From an uncultured Oscillibacter sp. (lineage in GTDB: Bacteria; Bacillota; Clostridia; Oscillospirales; Oscillospiraceae), in the NCBI GenBank assembly GCA_948435975.1, contig CAOJHG010000015.1, positions 1 to 12,648 on the forward strand: DNA of 12,648 nt. Direction: 5' to 3'. The notes beneath the pieces were generated by a model. It saw nothing but the letters and a program-made list of their open reading frames with translations. It searched no databases and was not told the origin of the DNA. The translations under genes were made by a program, and so were the position numbers. Shown here in pieces: positions 6,857 through 12,648 of the stretch. Each line of letters begins with the position of its first letter. Position 1 is the first letter of the stretch.

Positions 6857-8203
6857 CTATCCCTGCGCCAGCGGCAGACACGCCACCAGCTCAAACCGGC
6901 CCGCCCCTGCCTTCACTTCCAGGCTTCCGCCGTAGCGTTCCGCAATCTCCCGCATTCCCGCCAGACCGAAGCCGTGGGCCGCTTTGTCCTTCTTCGTGGT
7001 GGAAAGTCCTGGCGGGAGCGGCCCGGACAGCGCGTTTTCCACCCGCAGCATAAACAGGCCCTTTTCCGTCCGGCAGCGCACCGTCGCCCACTTCTCCGGG
7101 GACTGCGCCGCCGCTTCCAGCGCATTATCCAGCGCGTTCCCCAGCAGGGCGCAGAGGTCCGCCTCTCCAATGGGCAGAGACGCCGGGAGGCTGATGAAAA
7201 ATTCCACCTCCACGCCCTCCCGCCGCATAGCCTCCGCTTTCGCCGACAGGACCGCATTGGCCGCGTTGTTTTCACACAGCCTCTGTCCGCCCTGGAGCGC
7301 CGGGGACGCGGTCAATTGGTCAATGTACTGGAGCGCCCTCTCCCGGTCTCCCAGTTCCATCAATCCCCGGAGGGCCGTCAGGTGGTTGCGCAGGTCGTGT
7401 CGCATGGTCCGCACCTGCCGTTCCTCCCGCTGGAGACCCTGGTAGTAGCTCTCTCGGAGGGACGCCAGCTTGTCCGCCTCCTCCAGCCGCTGGTGGTCCG
7501 CCAGAACCAGGATGGCATACAGCAGCGCCAGGGCGGTCAGCAGCACAAAGGGCAGCACCGTAATGCCCATACTCATAAACGTGGTGTAGACCGTTTCGTT
7601 ATCGTACTTATTCTGTGTCAGCACCACCACCGCCAGCAGGGAACTCACCGGCATGGAGGCCAAAAGCAGCACCAGCCTCCAGAGCTTCCCCGTCAGTCTG
7701 GGAGGACAGTCCGGCAGCCGTTTCCGAAGCGCCAGGTAGAGCAGTCCTGCAAGCACAGGCCGCAAAAGCTTGCTGGAGTAGTAGAAGAAATCGGGAACAT
7801 GAAGATGCCCATCACCCAGACGGACGCTTCCGATGCGGATATAGTAGGTATCCAGCAGGGCGTTGGCGGACATGATGAGGCAGAAAAAGATGGATGTCAC
7901 CGCCAGCCGCCCGGTCCAGTCCCCCGAGGAGCAGGCCATGAGCACAAGAAAAAACACCGGCAGGGTAAACAGCAGGTTGTTGTCCCCCACCCAGATGACC
8001 ATCCCCGACACGCCGCCCATCAAAACGAGCAGCAGCGCCCGCCACCTCCGCCCAGGTCTCAGCGGCAGGAAGGCGGCGCAGACCTTGCAGAGAAAAAAAC
8101 CGCCGGCCAGCATCGGGATCGTCCAATGTATGCGAAGGAGCCAGCCCAGGAAATAGACGGCCATCCGTTGGAAATAGGCAAAAACCTCCGCGAAATCTCC
8201 CAT
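6857..8203 (-). CDS. AgrC-type (HPK10) sensor histidine kinase
   Basis: Membrane sensor kinase, probably phosphorylating the response regulator encoded just upstream. The 448-residue protein has an N-terminal membrane region of about six hydrophobic segments (roughly 12-35, 55-72, 78-92, 100-118, 145-160, 176-196) plus one near 212-235, a short linker, then a histidine box RHDLRNHL with His269. The form of this box (His followed by Asp and later Asn-His) is that of the AgrC/ComD/HPK10 family. The ATPase domain has its N box at LLGNALDNALEA (353-364) and G box at HGFGLAGM (410-417). In known members the membrane part binds a secreted peptide; the ligand here is unknown and no peptide gene is nearby. 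ATG starts 3 bases after the regulator stop, with GGAGG inside the regulator's last codons. Last gene of its operon. Confidence 0.9.
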   Translation of the reverse strand: MGDFAEVFAYFQRMAVYFLGWLLRIHWTIPMLAGGFFLCKVCAAFLPLRPGRRWRALLLVLMGGVSGMVIWVGDNNLLFTLPVFFLVLMACSSGDWTGRLAVTSIFFCLIMSANALLDTYYIRIGSVRLGDGHLHVPDFFYYSSKLLRPVLAGLLYLALRKRLPDCPPRLTGKLWRLVLLLASMPVSSLLAVVVLTQNKYDNETVYTTFMSMGITVLPFVLLTALALLYAILVLADHQRLEEADKLASLRESYYQGLQREERQVRTMRHDLRNHLTALRGLMELGDRERALQYIDQLTASPALQGGQRLCENNAANAVLSAKAEAMRREGVEVEFFISLPASLPIGEADLCALLGNALDNALEAAAQSPEKWATVRCRTEKGLFMLRVENALSGPLPPGLSTTKKDKAAHGFGLAGMREIAERYGGSLEVKAGAGRFELVACLPLAQG

Positions 8204-8206
8204 GCC

Positions 8207-8920
8207 TCAGTCCTCCAGCGCCATCCGCGTCAACGCTGCCAGAGCAGAGGAACGGCAGGCGCGGCTGACCGGCAAAGTCTCGTCCCCGACCAGGACCTGA
8301 CTGCCCTCTATCCGTTCCACGGCCCCCGCCCGGACAAGATACCGCTGGTGAATCCGGACAAAGCCCCTTCCAACGGCCTCCTCCACTTCGTCCAGCTTGC
8401 CGTAAAACACATAGGTCCGGACCGTGGAGACACAAGAAACCTGCCGCCGGTCAGAACGGAAATAGAGGATGCTCTTTTTCGGGATACGGTACAAAGTCTC
8501 CCCGCTGCGGCAGAGAAACACCTTATCCTCGTCCCGGAGCTGGGCCATGGCAGCGCGCTCCAGAACGCCATCCAACTGCTCCATCTGCGGCGGCTTCATG
8601 AGGTAGCCCAAGGCCCCCACGGAATAGCCGTCAAAGACATAGTCCGTGTAGCCGGTGACGAAAACCAGCGGCAGGCCCTCATCGGCAGCCCGGAGGCGTC
8701 TAGCGGTCTCCATGCCGTCAATCTCATCCATTTCAATATCCAGAAAGACCAGGCTCAGCTCCCCGGCGTGCTTTTCCATCCATCGGAGCAGGCCCTCCCC
8801 GGAGGAGAACTCGAAGAAAACCGCCTCCCCGCTCCGCCGCCGTTCCAAAGCCCGCTCCAGCGCCGCCCGGAGAGCGATTCTGGCCCCCGCGTTATCATCA
8901 CAAATGCCGATTTGCAGCAT
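8207..8920 (-). CDS. LytTR-family response regulator
   Basis: DNA-binding response regulator of the AgrA/LytR/VirR type, 237 residues. The receiver domain (about 1-120) has the acidic pair Asp8-Asp9, phosphoacceptor Asp61 in VFLDIEM, a Thr89 switch residue and Lys109 in LMKPP. The LytTR domain (about 134-237) begins at VFLCRSGETLYRI and contains the family's YFRSDRR, VRIHQRYLV and LPVSRACRS stretches. LytTR domains bind paired direct repeats, and such repeats lie just upstream of this gene, so autoregulation and control of the divergent traX-transporter operon are likely (inference). ATG at 8920, preceded by GAGGAG and a TATAAT promoter. Partner of the kinase encoded 3 bases downstream. Confidence 0.93.
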   Translation of the reverse strand: MLQIGICDDNAGARIALRAALERALERRRSGEAVFFEFSSGEGLLRWMEKHAGELSLVFLDIEMDEIDGMETARRLRAADEGLPLVFVTGYTDYVFDGYSVGALGYLMKPPQMEQLDGVLERAAMAQLRDEDKVFLCRSGETLYRIPKKSILYFRSDRRQVSCVSTVRTYVFYGKLDEVEEAVGRGFVRIHQRYLVRAGAVERIEGSQVLVGDETLPVSRACRSSALAALTRMALED

Positions 8921-8949
8921 CGTATCACTCCTCGCTGTTTGCTGGGAAT

Positions 8950-8978
8950 ATTATACCATAGCAGCAGAAAATCTCCAA
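8950..8978 (-). promoter_or_regulatory. Sigma-A-like promoter of the response regulator-kinase operon
   Basis: On the minus strand a perfect TATAAT (8950-8955) is separated by 17 bases from TTGGAG (8973-8978), a weak -35 that matches only TTG. A good -10 with a poor -35 fits activation by a regulator bound immediately upstream, where the first direct repeat lies at 8980. Confidence 0.6.
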
Positions 8979-8979
8979 A

Positions 8980-9065
8980 CCAAACTTGACGGCAAACCCG
9001 CCAAAAATGACATCCCATCGAGAGAATCCGCCAAACTTTACATCAAGCGTCCCAAAGGATACGCC
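8980..9065 (-). repeat. Two pairs of direct repeats, candidate LytTR regulator sites
   Basis: Four units begin at 8980, 9001, 9031 and 9052, all in the same orientation and all starting CCAAA. The first two are 21 bp apart, the last two are again 21 bp apart, and the two pairs are offset by 51 bp. Read on the minus strand, the units at 8980 and 9031 are CAAGTTTGG and AAAGTTTGG, fitting the LytTR box (W-M-M-GTT-N-R-K) at eight and nine of nine positions. The units at 9001 and 9052 (CATTTTTGG and ATCCTTTGG) are weaker half sites. The units at 9001 and 9031 are the most alike over a longer stretch, sharing CCGCCAAA and ACATC. LytTR regulators typically bind direct repeats about two helical turns apart. 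Binding is inferred. Confidence 0.5.
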
Positions 9066-9089
9066 TCCATTTGCGGGGGCTGTTTTTTT
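9063..9089 (+). terminator. Hairpin with T tract in the traX leader, possible attenuator
   Basis: GCCTCC (9063-9068) pairs with GGGGGC (9075-9080), six pairs with one G-U and a six-base loop, followed by TG and seven T residues (9083-9089). It sits 37 bases before traX with no plus-strand gene upstream to terminate, so it would act on a transcript starting in the divergent intergenic region. The CCTCC part could instead pair with the traX ribosome site GGAGG (9114-9118). No convincing plus-strand core promoter was seen upstream, so its role is uncertain. Confidence 0.45.
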
Positions 9090-9126
9090 GCGCTAAGCTG
9101 GCGTCAGAAACAAGGAGGGAACAAAC

Positions 9127-9882
9127 ATGAACACATCCATCATCCGTCACGCTTTGACAACACCCGCGGCAGTTCCGCAGACCGGCCCGCGGCTGAAGAC
9201 CAATCTGGACACGGACCTGCTCAAGCTGATTGCCATAATCTCCATGCTGATCGACCACATTGGCGGCGCCTTCTTCCCGGAGACCGGCGTATTCCGCTGG
9301 GTTGGGCGGCTGGCGTTTCCGATTTTCTGCTACTGTATGACGGTCGGACTGCTCTATACCCATGACATCAAGCGCTATCTGGGCCGCCTGGCAATTTTCG
9401 CGGCCGTCTCTCAGCCGTTTTACATTCTGGCCTTCCACCCCCATGACTGGATGATAGACAGGAACTGGGCCAACTGGAACATCTTCTTCACGCTGTTTCT
9501 CTCTCTTCTGGCTATGTACGGCTTCAAGGAGCGGAAATGGTGGCTGTTTCTCGGGGCCCTCTTCGTGGTCTCCTGGTGGAACTTCGACTATTCCGGCACT
9601 GGCGTCTGCCTGATGCTGATTTTCTTCCTCTGCCGGAACCATCCGAAAATTGGCGCGGCCCTCTATGTCCTGACCTACCTCCCCGCCCTTAGGGGCTGGC
9701 CGGAAGACCCCCTGAGCCTCACCCTGGGCGGCCTGTGCCTGGACTGGATCATTTTCGCCATCCTGGCCGCGCCGCTGATCTTCCTCTCCACCCACTCCAA
9801 TATCAAGATTCCCAAGTGGTTTTTCTACGTGTTCTATCCTGCTCATCTGGCAGTGATCGGCATCATTCGAATCTTACTGTGA
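9127..9882 (+). CDS. TraX family integral membrane protein
   Basis: A 251-residue polytopic membrane protein of the TraX family. The family is named after the F-plasmid protein needed for N-acetylation of pilin and is related to membrane acyltransferases; chromosomal Firmicute members have no firmly assigned substrate. Seen here: a hydrophilic N terminus (1-28), then LLKLIAIISMLIDHIGG (31-47) with the conserved Asp-His pair (43-44), GRLAFPIFCYCMTVG (60-74), WNIFFTL (117-123), FDYSGTG (153-159) and a final YPAHLAVI (237-244). About seven to eight hydrophobic segments are present. ATG at 9127 follows AAGGAGG with 8 bases between. It is the first gene of an operon with the ABC ATPase 16 bases downstream and lies divergent to the LytTR two-component genes, suggesting acyl modification of an envelope or exported molecule handled by the transporter (inference). 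Confidence 0.85.
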   Translation: MNTSIIRHALTTPAAVPQTGPRLKTNLDTDLLKLIAIISMLIDHIGGAFFPETGVFRWVGRLAFPIFCYCMTVGLLYTHDIKRYLGRLAIFAAVSQPFYILAFHPHDWMIDRNWANWNIFFTLFLSLLAMYGFKERKWWLFLGALFVVSWWNFDYSGTGVCLMLIFFLCRNHPKIGAALYVLTYLPALRGWPEDPLSLTLGGLCLDWIIFAILAAPLIFLSTHSNIKIPKWFFYVFYPAHLAVIGIIRILL

Positions 9883-9898
9883 AAGGAGTTTTCTAACC

Positions 9899-10642
9899 AT
9901 GCTGACTGTTGAAAACCTGCACAAGTCCTATCAAACAGGCAAAATCTCCTATGAGGTCCTCAAGGGTGTGTCTCTGACTGTGGGAAAGGGGGAATTCGTT
10001 GCTGTCATGGGTCCCTCCGGGTCCGGCAAGACCACACTTCTGAACTGCATTTCCTGCTACATCCCTGTCAGCTCCGGCAGCATCCGCCTGGGCAGAACGG
10101 ACTTGGCCTCCCTGGATGAAGACGCCCTGGCAGAAATCCGAAACCGTAAATTGGGCTTTGTATTCCAGGACTTCCTCCTTTTGGACGGCCTGACCGTGCG
10201 GCAGAACATCCTCCTGCCCTCCATCATCGGCGGTCTGGTGTCCGACGCGACAGAGCACCGGGCGGATCAGCTCTGCGAGGTCTTCGGCATTTCCGGCATC
10301 CGCGATAAGTACCCGGCGGAAATCTCTGGCGGCGAGAAGCAGCGGACCGCCGTTGCCCGTGCCCTCATCAACCACCCCCTGCTGATCCTGGCCGACGAGC
10401 CCACCGGCAATCTGGACAGCAAATCCACCCGCGCCGTGATCCACTCCTTCGAGCAGGCCAAAAACGCTCTGGAGGCCACTATCTTCATGGTCACTCACGA
10501 TTCCTACGCCGCCTCTTTCTGCGACCGGGTCGTGATTCTCCAGGACGGCGTGGTTTGGAGGACGCTGGAAAAGGGGACCGTTGGCCGGGAGAAATTCCAG
10601 GACCAGCTATTGGACGCCATCCGCGAAATGGGCAGAGAGTGA
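9899..10642 (+). CDS. ABC transporter ATP-binding protein (BceA/MacB-like)
   Basis: Cytoplasmic ATPase that powers the FtsX-type permease encoded next to it. The 247-residue protein is complete: Walker A GPSGSGKTT (38-46), Q-loop Gln90, signature ISGGEKQR (142-149), Walker B LLILADEP (161-168) with catalytic Glu167, D-loop GNLD (170-173) and switch His200. The LADEPTGNLD form and 247-residue length are typical of the LolD/MacB/BceA group, which acts with FtsX-domain permeases in antimicrobial-peptide resistance, lipoprotein or peptide handling. ATG at 9899 follows AAAGGAG, 16 bases after traX; the permease begins 7 bases after its stop. Substrate unknown. Confidence 0.94.
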   Translation: MLTVENLHKSYQTGKISYEVLKGVSLTVGKGEFVAVMGPSGSGKTTLLNCISCYIPVSSGSIRLGRTDLASLDEDALAEIRNRKLGFVFQDFLLLDGLTVRQNILLPSIIGGLVSDATEHRADQLCEVFGISGIRDKYPAEISGGEKQRTAVARALINHPLLILADEPTGNLDSKSTRAVIHSFEQAKNALEATIFMVTHDSYAASFCDRVVILQDGVVWRTLEKGTVGREKFQDQLLDAIREMGRE

Positions 10643-10649
10643 GGCGGCC

Positions 10650-12648
10650 ATGAGACATTTTTCTGAGGTTTACGCCCTGCTGCGGCGGAAGAACCGGACC
10701 CGCTATGCGCTTTTGGCGGGCTGCTGTTTCTTTTCCGTGCTGCTGATTACCGCCTATGTCTGCATGATGCGGGCCCCCACCATTCTGGCCGTTCTTCCCG
10801 AGGGAGGAGACAGCCGCAAGCAGGTCATGATGATTTTCACACTGGCCGTCGTTGGCTGCGCCGTGTTCACCACCTATGCCGCCGGGCTCTTCTTCCAGCA
10901 GAAGTCCCGGGAAACCGGCGTCTTCCTGGCCCTCGGCGCGTCCCGGGGGCAGATATGGGGAGAGCTCTTCCGGGAGCTGGGCGTAATCTCCCTGGGCTCC
11001 TGCACCGCCGGTGCCGTTCTGGGCGGACCCCTGGCCTGGGTGCTGTGGCAGCTCTTCCGGCTCTTCGTCGTGGACACGGAAGAAATGCGTCTGTCCTTCG
11101 ACCCCAAAGCCTATCTGCTCTCTGTGCTATTTTCCCTCTTTGTCATTGTCATGGTGTTCCTTTTAGGGCGCCGCTCTGTGAAACGGACCAACATCATCGA
11201 CATCATCCAGGACTCCCACAAATCCGAGACTATCCGCGACGTGCCCCGCTGGTATGGACTGGTCGGAGTCGGACTGCTGGTATTGGGGTGTCTGCTGGGC
11301 TATTTTATTTCTGGTTTTTTTATCGAGGTCCTGCACTGGTACTCGCCCGATTGGTTGGACGCCATTTTCTATCTCCCGGCTTTAGTTGGACTCTATATGC
11401 TTCTGCTGCACACCGTCGTTAACGGCTGGAACGATAAGAAGGGGCTTTACAAAAATCTGATTGCCACCAGTCAAATGCGCTTCCAGGGGCGGCAGACCGT
11501 TCGGAACATGCTGGTCATGACGCTCTTGATTGCCGGGGCGTATTTCGGCAGCTTCTACACTCCCATGCTCGGCACCGGGTCCATGCTGCGCTATGACGCC
11601 CGCCCTGTGGATTACGTTTACAACTTCCGGAACGACCAGGACATCCCATTAGAGGATGAGGTCCGGGCCCTGGCGGACGAGTACGGCGTGACCGTCACGG
11701 ACTTCGCTGCCGTCCCGATGATCCGCCTGGCGGTGGATGGAAACGACTTCGTTGAGGAAAATGGTCCCGCAGGCACTTCCTGGCACAGTGAGTATCGGGA
11801 AATCCTCACGTCCCATCTGTTTCTCTCCGCCTCCAGCTATGAGGCGCTGACGGGAGAGAAGGCAGACCTGGCCCCTGGAGAAATCTGCGGTGTGATAGAC
11901 ACAGAGGGCAGTATATTAGGCTTCAATCCCAACGCTGCGCTCCTGACCAACTACATTACAAAAGAAGCCCTTCCCGTAACCTCCCTGGAGCCTCTGCGCT
12001 TTGACAGTCTCTTTGCGCGTTACGTCATGAACGACGGCGATTTCACCGCCCTCAGCGCCGGCCTCCCTGACGAGTGGCGGGAGACCCAGGTCTGCTTCAA
12101 CGTGGAAAACTGCGCGGAAACCTACGATTTCGCCAAGGCCCTCTTCTATGAGATTGTCGATCGTTCCGGCCCGGAGGTGGAGCAGGTGAGCGGCTGGAAC
12201 CCTGTCCGCCGGGAAATTGATCTGGCGCAGGAGGGCTATTACTTCATGGACCAGGAACACCTGGCGGAGTTCGGTTTCTCCCCTATCGACTACGGCCAGC
12301 GGGACAGCAGCACCTTTCGGATGAACTGGAAGTACATGCCGGAATTCCGGATTCTGGACAAGATGGATTTCGTTAAGACAATGGCGGTATTTATGCTCCT
12401 GTTCATCTTTATCGCCATTGTGTGCTTCGCGGCGGTGATTGTGATTGCCTTTACCCGGTGCATGACCATCGCCCTGACAAACCAGAAGGTCTACGGCGAC
12501 CTGCGGCATTTAGGCGCGTCCAACGCTTATTTGAGGCAGTCCGTCCGGGGGCAGGTGAAGCGGGTGTTTTTCACTCCGGCCCTGGTGGGAACCGTGCTGA
12601 TCTACGCATTCTATATCCTCATCATGCTTTTCAACAGCGGCACAATGG
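10650..12648 (+). CDS. FtsX-domain ABC transporter permease (3' end outside window)
   Basis: Membrane partner of the adjacent ATPase, open from ATG 10650 to the window edge: 666 codons and incomplete. The N-terminal module has a hydrophobic segment at 20-40 and an FtsX domain (about 60-175) with SRETGVFLALGASRGQI (86-102), the usual cytoplasmic coupling segment. Further membrane segments lie near 203-222, 236-258 and 284-303, followed by a long hydrophilic region (about 305-570) probably outside the cell. A segment at 577-602 starts the second FtsX module, with its own coupling segment QKVYGDLRHLGASNAYLRQ (612-630), and another begins at 640. This double-FtsX layout with one large external domain resembles BceB-like permeases of peptide-detoxification or peptide-sensing modules. 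No clear ribosome site is present beyond GAGTGAGGCGG overlapping the ATPase stop, suggesting coupled translation. Substrate unknown. Confidence 0.88.
   Translation, partial: MRHFSEVYALLRRKNRTRYALLAGCCFFSVLLITAYVCMMRAPTILAVLPEGGDSRKQVMMIFTLAVVGCAVFTTYAAGLFFQQKSRETGVFLALGASRGQIWGELFRELGVISLGSCTAGAVLGGPLAWVLWQLFRLFVVDTEEMRLSFDPKAYLLSVLFSLFVIVMVFLLGRRSVKRTNIIDIIQDSHKSETIRDVPRWYGLVGVGLLVLGCLLGYFISGFFIEVLHWYSPDWLDAIFYLPALVGLYMLLLHTVVNGWNDKKGLYKNLIATSQMRFQGRQTVRNMLVMTLLIAGAYFGSFYTPMLGTGSMLRYDARPVDYVYNFRNDQDIPLEDEVRALADEYGVTVTDFAAVPMIRLAVDGNDFVEENGPAGTSWHSEYREILTSHLFLSASSYEALTGEKADLAPGEICGVIDTEGSILGFNPNAALLTNYITKEALPVTSLEPLRFDSLFARYVMNDGDFTALSAGLPDEWRETQVCFNVENCAETYDFAKALFYEIVDRSGPEVEQVSGWNPVRREIDLAQEGYYFMDQEHLAEFGFSPIDYGQRDSSTFRMNWKYMPEFRILDKMDFVKTMAVFMLLFIFIAIVCFAAVIVIAFTRCMTIALTNQKVYGDLRHLGASNAYLRQSVRGQVKRVFFTPALVGTVLIYAFYILIMLFNSGTM

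Noticed and set aside
6851..8989. 712-codon open frame on the plus strand spanning the kinase and regulator genes.
   Set aside because: Remarkably long, but it is antisense to two convincing genes, crosses their junction, is rich in Gln, His and Pro, and has no domain signature. It is best explained by GC-biased codon use.
9007..9096. 29-codon frame in the divergent intergenic region, considered as a signal or leader peptide gene.
   Set aside because: It has no ribosome binding site, lies over the direct repeats and hairpin, and the peptide lacks a leader or pheromone-like core.
8655..9365. 236-codon plus-strand frame running from the regulator gene into traX.
   Set aside because: It overlaps traX in another frame and the regulator in antisense, and crosses the hairpin and promoter region; TraX-family motifs lie in the frame starting at 9127.

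Overview
The window reads as chromosomal DNA from a GC-rich, anaerobic, Gram-positive member of the Clostridia, most like the Oscillospiraceae. This is inferred from the high GC content, strong GGAGG ribosome sites, sigma-A type promoters, the acetylase (DapH) route to diaminopimelate, an L-box (lysine) riboswitch, a B12-dependent methionine synthase with a separate activation protein, and an AgrC/LytTR two-component pair. No rRNA, tRNA, CRISPR array, insertion sequence or phage gene was seen.

Region 1 (1-3980, minus strand) is a three-gene operon. It runs from an M20 metallopeptidase/amidohydrolase, through a free-standing MetH activation-domain protein, to the cobalamin-dependent methionine synthase metH, which leaves the window at position 1. 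The last two genes overlap and are probably translationally coupled.

Region 2 (3981-4473) is a divergent intergenic region. It holds a promoter for each side, and on the plus side a lysine riboswitch followed by an intrinsic terminator. A competing antiterminator pairing can be drawn. This is a typical transcription-attenuation leader for lysine synthesis.

Region 3 (4474-6798, plus strand) is the dapA-dapB-dapH operon, consecutive early steps of the diaminopimelate/lysine pathway in its N-acetyl form. The M20 enzyme across the divergent promoter is a reasonable candidate for the later N-acetyl-diaminopimelate deacetylase, but it could be another amidohydrolase. A strong hairpin terminator at 6811-6850 closes the operon and separates it from the converging region 4.

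Region 4 (6857-8920, minus strand) is a two-gene operon for a LytTR response regulator and an AgrC-type (HPK10) histidine kinase. Region 5 (9127-12648, plus strand) is divergent to it and encodes a TraX-family membrane protein, an ABC ATPase and a large FtsX-domain permease that leaves the window at its 3' end. The 206-bp space between the two operons contains a sigma-A-like promoter for the regulator. It also has four CCAAA-type direct repeats arranged as two pairs, each pair with 21-bp spacing, two of which fit the LytTR box. Next to traX lies a hairpin followed by a T tract. Together regions 4 and 5 look like a signal-responsive locus coupling a LytTR two-component system to a TraX-like integral membrane protein and a BceAB/MacB-like transporter. 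No peptide-pheromone genes (agrB/agrD) are visible. This is the most likely place in the window for an undescribed system.
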